DNA of 64,000 nt from Takakia lepidozioides (GCA_030704615.1 CM060731.1:86968756-87032755); one strand, 5' to 3'; positions 1 through 11,359 are shown, counted from the stretch's first letter. Program-made: numbers and translations. Notes: a model not told the origin generated them from the letters alone.

Positions 1-574
1 CTTGCGACCGCTCATGATGTCGTTTTTGGCATCACCTTGAGCAAGGGTTCACCTTGAACCCTTTTTGACTAGGAAGATAACCTTGGACTAACCATGCGTC
101 CCAATCACTACAATTGGGTCCGCCTTGGAATGTTGGCCTGAAGTATGGGAACACGCCGAAGCCGCACTACGACTTTGTCCTGAGGCTACACGATTATAGT
201 ACGTGAACGGAAGCACGTAGCTTCCGTGTTAGCCCGCACTACAAGACAACCCCCTCGGTAGCGCAGCTATAGTACGCGCACGCGCCAGGTGCGCACTAGC
301 ACGTGAACTCCCAAGGAAGGTGCAAGTTTCCTTGCCCCTTGGATGAGAGTCACCCGATTTCGGCACTACGCAAACACACGATTAATCCAATTTACCTCTC
401 CCACTTTTGTAAGCTAGCATGCATTCTACACACTAGCCAACCATACCATGCATCACCATTCCAAACAAAATAGGACGCACAACATTTGAAAACCATTTCA
501 TTTATAACAAAATTTGTACAATACAAGTTTTTGCAATCGGATTCCTGAGTTAGCTAAGCCGGGCTAAGCATGCA
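1..574 (-). repeat. 3' LTR (U3 side) of gypsy element A, cut by the window edge
   Basis: On the minus strand this follows the polypurine tract of the element at 609-4874 and begins with TG (TGCATGCTTAGCC), as a 3' LTR should. The left end lies outside the window. Positions 1 to about 205 recur in inverted orientation at 57758-57962, so the family has at least one more copy here. It contains short hairpins such as the GGGTTCA/TGAACCC stem near 47-70. No coding potential is seen. Confidence 0.6.
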
Positions 575-585
575 TTTCCTCCCCC
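575..585 (-). other. polypurine tract of element A
   Basis: The minus strand reads GGGGGAGGAAA directly before the TG that opens the 3' LTR and shortly after the last stop codon of the integrase-chromodomain frame at 609. Position and composition fit the plus-strand primer of an LTR retrotransposon. Confidence 0.65.
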
Positions 586-608
586 ATGATCCAAGGTTGA
601 TGTCCCCA

Positions 609-2018
609 TCAACATTTCTTCCGCTTTTGAGGTCGCCCTTCAAAAGCTGCAACCGCCTCGGATGCGTTTCCCATTTCTGAGGCACGCACCCAAGATGCCT
701 CCACATGATGATAGCCCTTCCATTTCACGAGATACTCCGTTTCTCAATTCTTGAACCTCCTCGACTTAAGCACTGCTTCCACCTCGTACTCAGGTTCATT
801 TTCATGATCCAACAGCACAGGTGGCGGACGCAACACTTGATGCCGATTCGGACGCGCTTCATCTTTGAAGTAAGGCTTCAAAAGGGAGACGTGGAATACC
901 GGATGCACCTTGTTGTTTGCCGGCAGCTCCAATTCATGCACATCCTCATTCATAACTTTTCGGATGCGAAAGGGTCCCGCATACGGAGGTACGAACTTCG
1001 TACTCACTTCGGGAGGTAGTCGGAAATTCTTGATATTCAACCAGACCTCCGTGCCTGCCTCAAACGTAACTTCCCTCCGCTTCCGATTCACCTGCCGTTC
1101 ATACCGTTTCCTAGCTTTGGCAATGTTGTACTTTGCGAGCTTCAACAAACGCTCGCGTTCTTCCAGCAACACTGTTGCTGCCGGTTCCTCAACGTCTTGG
1201 GCGGCCCAACTTGTCGGCACCAGAGGTGCTTTTCCATAGACCAATACGAAAGGGGAAACTCCCGTTGCAGAGTGTTTTGTGTTATTATAACAGAACTCTG
1301 CCACATCCAAGTGCTCCACCCAGTCCGATTGGTCTGCCGACACGTAATTCCGCAGGATCTGCTTCACCATGGAATTCACCCTTTCTGTTTGGCCATCCGT
1401 CGTAGGTCGGAAGGCGGTGCTCATCTTGAGCCTTGTCCCCATTTTCTTCCAAAGTGCCCTCCAAAATTTACTCGTAAATTTTGGATCGCGGTCCGAGACA
1501 ATATCCTTCGGGAGTCCATGATGCTTGAAGACGTGGGCAAAATAAAGTCGTCCCATCTCCTGCGCCGTTGCCGTCTCCTTGGTGGGGATGACATGGCCCA
1601 TTTTACTGAACCTATCCACCACCACCATGATTGCATCGAATCCTTTTGACAGCGGCATAGCAGTCATGAAATCCATCGAGACAATTTCCCAAGACCCTTC
1701 TGGAATCGGCAAGCGTTGTAACAGTTCCGCTTGCTTTTTGTACTCGCTCCGGTTTTGTTGGCATGTGGTGCATGACTTGACATACTCCTCGGCCTCCTCC
1801 CTCAGTTTGGGCCAGAAATACTCTTTCTTCAAGAGTGCCACGGTGCGCTTGGCTCCGCCATGGCCCGCAAGCGGACCATCATGACATTCTCTCAAGAGAC
1901 TATCTCTGATCCCTCCCTTCGGCACGTAGAGACGCTTTTGCTTGTACCGGAGCAGTCCATTTTGCAAGTGGAACTTTGATTTAACCCCCATCCTCAAGTC
2001 CCGACTTTGCCATCTCAT
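609..2018 (-). pseudogene. Ty3/gypsy integrase with C-terminal chromodomain (element A, broken)
   Basis: Integrase inserts retrotransposon cDNA. An ATG at 2018 opens a frame running to 744. It shows an HHCC zinc-binding region (HDGPLAGHGG, then CTTC), the catalytic core with SMDFMTAMP, VSDRDPKF and GQTERV supplying the D, D, E residues, and the C-terminal HPVFHVSLLKPYF motif. A chromodomain follows (EYEVEAVLKSRRF, then after the stop EYLVKWKGY and ASWV), which makes this a chromovirus. An in-frame TGA at 744-746 splits the chromodomain, and the same frame then continues to a final TGA at 609. The RNase H frame upstream does not join in phase. Chromodomains of this type are thought to steer integration to chromatin marks. 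The copy is not functional as it stands. Confidence 0.88.
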
Positions 2019-2085
2019 TCTTTCGTTAAGCCTTCCAGATCTTCCTTTGGAACGCCGTCTCGCCCCTGTACACCAACAAGAGCTG

Positions 2086-2640
2086 CTACTTTCTACTTAA
2101 AGCATCGGCCACCACATTGTCCCGTCCCGGTTTGTACTGGATATCCACGTCGAACACCGCCAAAGTATCTTGCCACCTAAGTTGTTTTGGGGACAACTTA
2201 GGCTGCGTGGCAAAATACTTCACCGTGACATTGTCCGTGAATACCTTCACCGGGTTGGAACCAATATAGTGGCGCCAAAGCTCAAGGCAATGCACCACTG
2301 CCTTCATTTCTTTCTCATGCGTAGGCCACCGTCGTTCCACTTCATTCAGTTTCTTACTTTCGTAAGTCATTGGATGTCCATCCTGCATGAGTACACCCCC
2401 TATTGCGAAGTCTGACGCATCCGTATGAATCTCAAATGGACGGTCGAACTCCGGGATTTTGAGGACTGGAGCTTCCGCCATCCGCTGCTTCAACTCGACA
2501 AAAGCTTGGCCACAAAAGGTGTTCCGTACCCAGACTTTGGATTTACACAGAAGGTCTGACAGCGGCCCCGCGATCTTGGCGAAATTTCTCACATACTTCC
2601 GGTAATAGGAGGCGAGTCCTATGAAGCAAGATCGCTCTCA
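2086..2640 (-). pseudogene. Ty3/gypsy RNase H (element A)
   Basis: The frame carries the end of the RT connection (ASYYRKYVRNFAKIAGP) and an RNase H domain: EIHTDASDFAIGGVLMQ, HEKEMKAVVHCLELWRHY, FTDNVTVKYF and VVADALSRK, the usual order in chromoviruses. It removes the RNA strand during reverse transcription. It is out of frame with the RT upstream, near 2600, where a short stretch between RT and RNase H also seems to be missing. It is also out of frame with the integrase downstream. Confidence 0.85.
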
Positions 2641-2642
2641 CC

Positions 2643-4198
2643 TTCCTGTCATCCATTTTGATCCCATCATGTGTAATCACATGCCCCATGAACTTCACTT
2701 TTGTGACCCCGAATTCGCACTTTGAAGCTTTGGCATACAGCTTCCCTTCCCGCAATTTCTGGAACACCCTTTTGAGGTGCTCTAGGTGCTCTTCCTTTGT
2801 TTTCGAGTACAACAATATGTTGTCGATGTATACGATCACAAAGTCATCCAACCACTCCTGGAAAAGACTGTTCATTAGCGTGCTAAAGGTCGCGGGTGCG
2901 TTGGTGAGCCCAAAAGGCATCACCAAGAAATCATACGAACCATATCTTGTCCTGCACGCGGTCTTCTCCTCATCTCCTTCTGTCACTCAGATCTGATGAT
3001 ACCCAGAGCGCAAATTGATCCGGCTGAAATACTTTGCTCCTGCCAAGTGATCGAAGAGGTCGTCGATCCTTGGCAAAGGGTACTGGTTCTTGATAGTCAT
3101 CTTATTCAAGGCCCTGTAATCGACACACATCCGCAGCGTCCCATCCTTCTTGTCTGCGAATAGCATCGGGGCTCCGTAAGGTGACTTACTTGGCCGGATG
3201 TACCCCTTTGACATTAGATCCTTGAGCTGAGTCTTCAGCTCGACCAATTCTCTGTGACTCAACCGGTAGGGCGCCTTGGCAGGCGGTTCCGATCCCGGTA
3301 TCACCTCAATCTTGTGGTCAACTCCCCTTCGCGGTGGCAAGCCGCTTGGTAAATCCTCCGGCATCACATCCTGGTATTTCTCCAAGATCCCCTTGATCCA
3401 ATCTGGGCTCGGCTCCCCATCGCCTTCTCCTTTCACTTGTCTTACGTAAAGCAAAAACTGGGGCTCCTCCACGGCCCACTCCCTTGCTGACAGAAGGTTT
3501 ATTCGCCCTCCCACGGGTTTGGACGTTTCCGACACTCGTAAAACTTCGCCACCATTCCCACACGACAGCGTGACTACTCTTTTGCGGCCATCTATGACCG
3601 CTCTGGATTTGCTCAAAAAGGTCATCCCCAAAATGAGATCCACTCCATCGATCTCGCAAATGGTGAAGTTCTCACGTCCCTCCCAACTCCCCAATTGAAG
3701 AGGAACATCGAACGCCAACCTCGTCGCCAATTGTGGTTCTTCTTTGGCAGAACACACCTCAATAGAGGCCCCCATGTCACTTGTCGGGAGCCCCAACTTT
3801 CGTGCCGTTGCCGGTGTCATGAAGGAGTGCGACGCTCCTGTGTCCACCAACAACGACACGTTAGTTCTGGAAATTATCCCATCCACGAACAATAACTGAC
3901 TTCCTTTACGTAGGGCGCCAGTTTCCTGATACAACTCACAAGAGTAGTTGCCTACCTTGCAAGTCTTGGCGACCACCGCTTCCACCAAGCGGCTGATGGA
4001 CTCTTCCGACAGCTCTGTGGTCGCCCGAGTCATGTTCAATTGTCGGGGCTTTGCGCACTTCTTAGCCATGTGCCCGGGCTCCCCGCAATTAAAGCACACT
4101 CCATCGAAGGTCGCCTTTTGTCCGCCATAAGGCGCCGCACCTGATTTTCCTTTCGGAGCACCGGGTGTCGTCTTGGCGTGTGAAGGCCCTCGTGCCAT
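2643..4198 (-). pseudogene. Gag zinc knuckle, retropepsin and reverse transcriptase (element A)
   Basis: In order: a CCHC zinc knuckle ([14 protein letters not shown]), the aspartic protease motif [11 protein letters not shown] with a downstream ILGM, the RT entry region ([19 protein letters not shown]), and RT motifs ([35 protein letters not shown]). A TGA at 2987-2989 interrupts the frame just after GYHQI, and the same frame continues to about 2640. Two catalytic aspartates appear as Asn: the usual D before LRSGYHQ, and the second D of the YIDD box (here YIDN). Together with the stop, this RT should be dead. The upstream Gag segment is in another frame. Confidence 0.88.
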
Positions 4199-4210
4199 TG
4201 TCGCTGCGTG

Positions 4211-4874
4211 GCCTATCCCACTTCTTCACCCTCCCGCCGGGTCTTCTTGTGGTTAAGCTCCGTACGGCCTTGTCTTTCGCCCCTAGGGACATCCAAGAAG
4301 CATTCAGCCCTCTCAATTGCCTCGTTCAAAGTTTTAGGTGGCTTCTCCTCCAACTTCCGCCTGGCCCATGGGGCCAGTCCCACCACAAAGTTGAAGACCA
4401 TTTCTGGTTCTGCCATGTCCGCGACTTTGAGCAACAGCACATTGAAAGCCTGAACATATCCCCGAATGTCATCTGTTTGCTTCAAATTCCTCATCTTATC
4501 CCGGGCGAGCTAGGACGCATTGAGGGGCACAAACTGTCTCTTCATCAGTTCCTTGAACCCACTCCAGTTCAAGGTTTCCGGGTTTGGACCTCGGTCGTGA
4601 AGGCGTTTCTGCCACCATTGTTGAGCATATCCCCTTAAATAGGTGGGAGCCACTTCCACCCAATCCTCGTCACTCAACTTGGCCGCCCGGAAGTACTGCT
4701 CTAGCTCCAAGAGCCAGGTGTTGAGTGACTTCCGATTTCGGACGCCCTCGAAGGTGCCGGGTTCCTTAGGCTTCACCTTAAACTCCGCTTCGGTGACATG
4801 TCGCCCCCATCGGGCTCACCAGGATAATCATTTTTCGGGCTGTTCCGCTTTCGCTTTGGCTTGCCCGACCCCAT
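4211..4874 (-). pseudogene. Gag capsid region (element A, frameshifted)
   Basis: An ATG at 4874, just downstream of the primer-binding site, opens a short basic N-terminus (GSGKPKRKRNSPK) that stops after about 33 codons. The capsid-like part continues in another frame (EPGTFEGVRNRKSLNTWL, WLLELEQYFRAAKLS, WWQKRLHD), is broken by a TAG at 4510-4512, goes on (MRNLKQTDDIRGYVQAFN), and changes frame again near 4205 into the zinc-knuckle frame. The W-E-QYF and F-QLK-T-DI-Y-F patterns are typical of Ty3/gypsy Gag. At least two frame changes and one stop are present. Confidence 0.8.
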
Positions 4875-4915
4875 GATGAGGCCGAACCCAAGGACGATCG
4901 CGTACTGAACTCTAA

Positions 4916-4927
4916 GCTCTGATACCA
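4916..4927 (-). other. primer-binding site, initiator-Met tRNA type (element A)
   Basis: The minus strand reads TGGTATCAGAGC, the common plant LTR-retrotransposon PBS complementary to the 3' end of initiator-Met tRNA. It lies 2 nt downstream of a CA-ending LTR edge and 41 bp upstream of the Gag ATG. Confidence 0.9.
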
Positions 4928-4929
4928 AG

Positions 4930-5287
4930 TGTCGCGCACCTCACCTCACTTCGGTAAGCTCCCCTTCAAGTCATAGTTACTCGCTTCGATGCGTGCGCCC
5001 AACTCCCAACCTGGCCGCCGGGCCAACTCGGAGCTTCGGCTGCTCATCGGGACATAACGGTCCCCCTTCTCTCCCCCAACAAACCCTCCACCAATTTGGG
5101 CCTAGTGGAAATTCCCTTTGGTAAATGGCGGTCCGGAATAGCTCCCCACTTCTTGGTCGCTTTCCGGCTCGCTCGCTTACTCACTAGTTTTTGGTCACCA
5201 ACGGGCTTGCACCGTTCTCGGGGTTACTACTCCCTATATATACTTCTGTGACTGTCTGCGGGGGTTTCACAAACAACCATGCCATTT
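4930..5287 (-). repeat. truncated 5' LTR of element A (U5 side)
   Basis: On the minus strand the LTR ends with GCGACA, 2 nt from the PBS. The part present does not overlap in content with the 3' LTR portion at 1-574, as expected if only U5 is kept here and only U3 there. The LTR is cut near 5288, where a different dispersed repeat begins. The inner boundary is firm and the outer one approximate. Confidence 0.6.
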
Positions 5288-5660
5288 TATGGCGAACCAC
5301 CACGAAGACCCTCGATTCCCGGTGATGAGTCGCGGTGAGTCTTGGCCCACCCACCACGGCCCCATTGGACCATGATGAGTCCCAAGACTCCCCACGACTC
5401 CCACCACAAGGTCTCCGCCCCATGGTGAGTCCTATGCCACCCCCACTAAGTCCCACTAAGCTACCACCACCCCTTGTGGAGCCACCCCCACCGCAACCCG
5501 GTGTGCGGGGCTCCACCTAGTGAGCGCCTCCGCCTCCTTGAGTGCCTTGGGCACTCAAGGGTGCTTCAGCCCCCCGTACCTATCGCTGCCACTGCCCCCA
5601 CCACAGGGGCAGTGCCTCCTGCGTCCCGACCCCTTGCCCTCAAGGCAAAGGGCCGCGACA
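5288..5660. repeat. dispersed hairpin-rich repeat R1, copy a
   Basis: This sequence recurs inverted at 37869-38243 and in part at 58261-58455. It holds strong stem-loops: CTTGAGTGCC/GGCACTCAAG near 5538-5561, CACTGCCCC/GGGGCAGTG near 5590-5614 and TTGCC/GGCAA near 5634-5648. It also has repeated GTGAGTC/CCCACGACTC-like words. Read on the minus strand it starts TGTCGCGGCC, so it may be part of an LTR or a non-autonomous element. No protein is evident. Confidence 0.7.
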
Positions 5661-6980
5661 CCTCCACAAATCGTAATAGAACTAGGTATGTTTTTTATTT
5701 GTGTAAGTCAAATACATTGTCTCCATAGGCCACTAATCTACATTATCATGGACACTGAGCTTCTCTGTCTGACCTATCTATATGGTCTCAGATCCGACGC
5801 CGGCAGAGAGGGCATGATCCGTTGAGCTGCACCCATGTGTCAAAGTATGGAGTGTGGAATGAATGGAAGCACTCACTCAGTATGCATACGGACTCTCCAG
5901 CTACTGGTGTCTCCAGGAAAATTGTGCATGGTTCCAATGCCCTTGTTTCCGCCGGCACAACAGACTATCATCGAGATATGGAGTCCACCATGATTCGGAA
6001 GCAGGCCTATCCTCCCCGTCGCCCTCCACAACACGGTTGCTGCTGCTTGCATCCACATTGGCAGCGTCCATCTTAGCTAAACAGACAAAATGACTAACAA
6101 CAAACTTGATTTTGAGCTGTCAACACTGTGCTTGTAATTGTTTTTTTGGCATGATATGATTGTAGTTCACAAGCTTAACGAATGCCTTCAGCCTTGACCT
6201 CTTTGCGATCTTCTTCTGTGACGCATTCTTGACGACCTGTGTAATGGAATTGCAACTACACATCCAATTCTTGCGAAGACCTGACGCTAGCTCTGTAAAG
6301 TCATAGGCTCACGTGAGCCTGCTCACGCCGTAGCATTTCTGACTCGCATGTCACCATAGATTTGGATCACAAGTTACTTGGTACTAGAAAGCTTGATTTA
6401 GGACCAAATGACGACATTGATGAATTGCGACAGTAAGAAGTGTTGGGCGGATTGCGCTAGCAGTGGAAGATGAAAAGTTCAAGAACATAAAAATCTTTCT
6501 TCCGTGAAAAAATTGTTAATATTTATTTACCAAATGACTCTTATATCACTGAAGTTGAACTTATTTCTAGGTAAGTAACTCCTACGCACCCTACACTTCA
6601 CAGCTATTACGTCACTTACAACCTTAATCCTCAACAAAAGAAAGATTGAAAGTGGCCAGCTTGCCATTAAGTAACTAGTTATGGTTCGGATAGAGCCCAC
6701 CACCGAAAGGGGCAGTACCTGCAAAGGGAAGAGGCTCTTATTTATGCTAGCTCCGGCTGATGTCATCAATATATGAAGGAAGCCAGTTTGTTTGTTTTGT
6801 TTGTTTTGTCACGTTGAGATGTCCCAAACCGCGGGGCCCCAACCCTGGTGCTTGGTACCGTTGGAAAGCCCTCGACGAGGAGGGGTGCACGGGCTTGGTC
6901 TCATGATTTTTGGACCTGCGGTGTGGGAGATGTGGAATTCCAAGTACTTTTGGTCGCTGGAAATTCACAAAAAATAGCAA
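5661..6980. other. no recognisable gene
   Basis: This stretch holds only short, unconvincing reading frames. There is a short inverted repeat near 6308-6322 (AGGCTCACGTGAGCCTG) and AT-rich sequence around 6480-6560. I recognise no domain, RNA gene or element terminus. Confidence 0.5.
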
Positions 6981-6989
6981 AAATAGCAA

Positions 6990-7092
6990 AGTGAGCATTC
7001 TTGGGACAATGGTTGGAGCCTCGACGGGAGAGATATGAAGGGAAAGATCTCCGGTTCAAATCTGGTTGTAGGCTCTGTGAAAAAAAAAATGC
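6990..7092 (+). other. possible Pol III/SINE-like segment
   Basis: A box-B-like word (GGTTCAAATCT at about 7052) sits roughly 45 bp downstream of a weak box-A-like word (TGGTTGGAGCC) and is followed by a 10-base A run at 7080-7089. That arrangement resembles a tRNA-derived SINE head and tail, but box A is poor and no second copy is seen. Treat as tentative. Confidence 0.2.
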
Positions 7093-7097
7093 ATTTG

Positions 7098-7431
7098 GAC
7101 TTAGATGACATTGGACCCTTGGGCCAACGGCACATGCTACCCTAGAGGTGGCATTTGGGCCTCGACATAGGAGACGCACTTGCATACATAGGAGATTGCA
7201 CTTGGGCTTAGATGACACTTGACACTTGGGCCAATGACACAGGCTACCCTATATTCTTTAAACATTAGTTCATTCATGTACCACACATTCTTTGCAACTA
7301 AACAAACATCCAACTTCATTTTAGTATATCGATTTCAATTCTTCACATGTGGGCCTCGACATAGGAGACGCACTTGGATACATAGGGGATTAGATGACCT
7401 GGACACTTGGGCCAACGGCACAGGCTACCCT
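7098..7431 (+). repeat. degenerate tandem repeat
   Basis: The words TTAGATGAC...CTTGGGCCAA...GCTACCCTA occur three times (about 7098-7144, 7208-7252 and 7389-7432). The word GGGCCTCGACATAGGAGACG occurs twice (about 7157 and 7351). Unit spacing is irregular, about 110 and 180 bp, and an unrelated AT-rich piece interrupts the array. It ends at an (AT)n tract at 7434-7448. Confidence 0.65.
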
Positions 7432-7813
7432 AGTATATATATATATAGGTAAGTAAAATTAAGTTATTATAAATTAAAAAATTGTGACGATTGTAATAAG
7501 TAACAATTCAAAGTTTGTTGTAAACAATAAATGATTATCTAAAAGTCTATAGTCAATACTTGTGATATAATTACAGAGCTTGACTAGAGTTAGATCAGTG
7601 ACTGGCCAGTTTCTATAAGAGATCTACTCATGGCGCAACAAAGAACTTGCATCAACAATCTTACTTCTTTGTGCCTCCCTTATAGGCTTATCCCTCCTGC
7701 CTAAACCCCTATAATAATTAGTCAATTTGTATGATGAACTCGTTTTATAAGTAAATCTTATTATGTTACTTCAAACTGTAGATGATGAGGATAACAACAG
7801 TATATCAAATGTG

Positions 7814-8767
7814 TCAAGTAAGATTGTCCTCATCAAGTTCTTGCATTTGGAGTATTCCTCCTTTCAATTCTCCCCTGGGTAGTGCCTTAGCCAGCCTGAT
7901 AATCATGTGGTCAAGGTGGGGAATGACAGTGCTAGTGCTCACCAGATGTTTGATCTCATCTGGTCTGTTTTCTTCATACGCAATCAGAAGATGTTGTGCA
8001 CACTGATGTTGATCACTTTTGAGAAATACTTCCATCTGAGAACAATCGCTATGACATTGTTGGGCCTCCTTGATGTTACCTATATATAAGTAGACAATGA
8101 TCGCACTCACATAGGCTTTACATTGGCTCTGCGTAGCTTTGCATGTATCAGCAGCTTGACCCCAACGTAATAACACACTTGCTGCCTCTGGATATCTACG
8201 GAGTTTGATATAGAGATTGGCAGCAGCACGGTACGTGTCAAAGGCCATTTGTTCCCGACCATCACTTTCTAGCATGCTACATGCATTCATATACATCGCC
8301 ACAGCCTCCTCCGGCTTCGCTTCCTCCACAGCCCTGGCCCCCTTTGTAAGCGCATCGGCCCCCGGTTGTGCTTTACCACATTGTACATAGAACTCACTGG
8401 CTCTTTTGAAAAAATCCACCACCTCGTCCCAATTCCCAAGCTCTTTTGCTAACACCCCAGCTGATTCCATGTGCTTGCCAGCCGTCCATTGTGCTGATTG
8501 TCTTTCTTGCCCTATGGCAGCTTTCTCAAATGCCTTCTTTGCTGCCTCTGGCATTTTGGCTACTTTGAAAGCCACCGCTGCCTGTTCGTAGAGGGGTGTG
8601 GCAGCTGCCCAATCCGGTATCCATCTTGTAAAGCTCAACTGTGTGAGTTTCTCGGCTTTTCTTACCAGTTTTTCAGCATCTTTCACTTTATCCCTAGGTT
8701 TGTCACTTGCTACGCCACGCTCGTCCTCCCCACTACCAAAACCGAAATCGGGAAGCTTGCCACACAT
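7814..8767 (-). CDS. gamma-SNAP (soluble NSF attachment protein gamma)
   Basis: Gamma-SNAP links the AAA ATPase NSF to SNARE complexes on cytoplasmic membrane faces and supports their disassembly in vesicle traffic. From ATG 8767 the frame encodes about 317 residues, close to the usual length near 310. It is built of TPR-like alpha-helical repeats. Plant-type features include AEKLTQLSFTRWIPDW near residues 35-50, YEQAAVAFKVAK, AGKHMESAGVLAKELGNW and an acidic C-terminus ending LDEDNLT, followed by TGA. A TAG lies 10 bp upstream, so ATG 8767 is the first start in this frame. About 25 residues at the N-terminus exceed the usual plant start. The gene has no introns, so it is either an intact intronless gene or a retrocopy. 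No stops or frameshifts are seen. Its neighbours are repeats only. Confidence 0.9.
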   Translation of the reverse strand: MCGKLPDFGFGSGEDERGVASDKPRDKVKDAEKLVRKAEKLTQLSFTRWIPDWAAATPLYEQAAVAFKVAKMPEAAKKAFEKAAIGQERQSAQWTAGKHMESAGVLAKELGNWDEVVDFFKRASEFYVQCGKAQPGADALTKGARAVEEAKPEEAVAMYMNACSMLESDGREQMAFDTYRAAANLYIKLRRYPEAASVLLRWGQAADTCKATQSQCKAYVSAIIVYLYIGNIKEAQQCHSDCSQMEVFLKSDQHQCAQHLLIAYEENRPDEIKHLVSTSTVIPHLDHMIIRLAKALPRGELKGGILQMQELDEDNLT

Positions 8768-8773
8768 GCACAC

Positions 8774-10555
8774 GGCCTAAAACAATACACATTTCTCAAC
8801 TTTTTCAAGGGATTCAAGGATTCTTATTGCGTATCTCAGTTACCATACTGAAACTAAAACTAAATAAAATACAATTGTGGTACAAGTACCTTTCTTTCGA
8901 GGATTTGGATGTCTCGATCATCAGTGATGGCAACCCTTGACTTGATGTTGGAATTGTGAACCTGCTACACCAGAGTCTCGTGAAGAAGCACAGGTTGAAG
9001 TCCTAAAACGGCTAATATTAATAACATGGAAAATGATTTTTTAATGAAAATGCTATTAAAGCATTACCTTCACAAAAGTAATATTCAGAAAATAGAAATA
9101 AATTTTCAAAAATTGACAAAACATTGTTTTATTAGATTTTTTATGTCAACTTCATTAAACAAGCCAAAGAACCTAAATAAAAAAGACTAACAAAGTACTA
9201 GATAAATGCAATATCAACAATTGCACAATTCTATAATCTTTATCCAAGAAAAAGTCATCTAATAATTTTGAATCAATGAAAAAGTAAAGACATAAATAAG
9301 GCTCAATGTGGAAGTAAAATGATTGACCCACCCTTAATACGATGTATCACTAATAATGGAAAATGCCTCATCTTTATAGTGGCTTTGGTCGGAGTCTTCT
9401 CTCTCATTGAATTGGCTGTCATGTAAGCATAGAAAGTACATTATTAGTTGTTTGCATACCTATCTATATCCTAATGAATGATATTTTATTATAATATTGA
9501 CTTAGGAGTTGATTATAATTAACATATACACCAAATCAAAACGAATGACTAAGCCTGATAGGATTACATTGACATTCCAAATATAATTATTTAAAATTCT
9601 TATAATAATAATAATAATTTTGTATTATTATTCCTTTCAAGTACAATAATATGAAGCAATGATAAAGAATGTTACTGATCCAACATTTTGGGAGTTGATT
9701 GTTGAAAATAACTAATACACTATTATTTAAAGCTTGTATAGTCAATATTTCATAACAACAATGAAAATTGGGAGCTGAATTGGGAGCTGACTTGCTCTCT
9801 TTGTCTACCTCACTCACACCAACACTCTATTTCAACATTCTGTATACTTCAAACCTAGTTGAATGAGAACATATTAAAATTATTACAACCCAAACTACAT
9901 ATGTATCTAGCTATAAGAGAATAACAAAATAATGCAAAATTGAGATTCAAGAAAAGTTTCCTTACAAATGTTGAATTTTGTACATGATGGCTATAGTATT
10001 TCCTTTTGTATATTTGGATATCTGTTAAATATAGACATATGAGCACAACAAGAAACAATGTTGACTGAGGTTGGGATCTCTAGAAAGATATTAAAGTAAT
10101 TGATGAGTGTTTCTATGAAAATTTTGTACTAAGTTTTCATAAATAGAAGGTGGGATAGAAATTGTCTGACCTAAAATTGATCAGATTTGAAAAGGTGCGA
10201 GAAAAATATCACGATTAAAGGGTAGATGATTATGAAGAGGTACTAAATCAATAAGACTATAATGTAGACGGATATAATTAAATTGTTAGGATTTGTTGTG
10301 TTTGGATGAAAGACTCGACCAATCATGGTATTCTAAACTTGTGCTAACAAGATTTCACACATACATACACATTTCATTTAACCCCTAATGGACGAGGCGG
10401 GTCGCGTCAGGGTGGCTACAGAATTCATCCACGATGTAACTTTGTCGGATGACCTCGGATGAAAAAAAATTCTGAATGAAAGTTGTGCGCCTTGATGTCA
10501 TGCACCTGCCTGTCTTTATGGCACCCTAAAATAATAAAAGCCACCTATCCCGCAT
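8774..10555. other. AT-rich spacer, no gene seen
   Basis: Apart from the likely 5' flank of the gamma-SNAP gene, this is strongly AT-rich DNA with short frames only, simple (ATA)n near 9602-9618, and no recognisable protein domain, terminal repeat or RNA gene. Confidence 0.55.
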
Positions 10556-10559
10556 TTGC

Positions 10560-11240
10560 CTATCCCGTTGTGTTGATATTGACAACACGAACGACGGACT
10601 CGTCAAAAAACACGTCCAAAATGAGGAGTGGTGCAGTGTTCGTCCACTGACCATTGTCAATATCTGGATGGAGATGGCGCACATGAAGATACACCACGTC
10701 TATATTCATGAGGTTTGTGAAAACATGCAGATATTCCAGGCCTGGTGGGAGCTCCTCTACATCGTCGTTATATTCGCGTACATCCAACACAAACCTGTTC
10801 CGATTCTCCCTCAGCGTCAACAAGATATATTCTCGGGCCCAGAAAAGTGAGCCAGCAACTCAAGAGCCCGATCCGGAGACAATACTGTGGAGGTGGGGTG
10901 TAAGCATGGTAGTAAGACCTCAAGATCTCCCCACAACAACATCTCATGTTGAACAGATGAACATTTCGTCTTCCAGGTCTATCTCGCACAACAAGTATCC
11001 ATTGTTGTCCACTTGTGGGTCAGACCCAAAGAGAATCCCACAAAACTGCCCAGAAACTCGTCACCATGCGTGTAGGTTCACTGAACTCCAACTCCACAAT
11101 AATATCTCTCATCTGCGGTACTCGCAATTGCGAGGGTCGAATCCACTTCGTCGAATGCAGGTGCCACGATCACAGGGCTACATTTTGCAAGTGTATGAGG
11201 AAGCACACTATGGACGAACAAGTTGAGGACGAGCGATCGG
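10560..11240 (-). pseudogene. unidentified decayed coding region
   Basis: Several adjoining minus-strand frames read like one broken protein. They include a segment around 11080-11230 with VHSVLPHTLAKCSPVIVAP and DERYYCGVGVQ, one around 10990, and a cleaner segment at 10560-10840 with NRFVLDVREYNDDVEELPPG and TNLMNIDVVYLHVRHLHPD. Composition and hydrophobic patterning look coding, but I recognise no family. It lies just downstream, in the same orientation, of the MULE-like relic and may belong to the same element. Function unknown. Confidence 0.3.
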
Positions 11241-11359
11241 AGGACTATGAATACTTTCGCATTTAGGTTTGTTTTAAAAGAACCCCTCTGTGGGCCACAA
11301 CGGCTATGCCCCAGCGGCTATGCCCACCGTCTGGGCTCTTCCTTGCAAAGAGTCGTGAC

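Noticed and set aside
4916-4927. tRNA gene fragment (TGGTATCAGAGC)
   Set aside because: The 12-mer occurs three times exactly between an LTR edge and the gag region, and the rest of a tRNA is absent; it is a primer-binding site.
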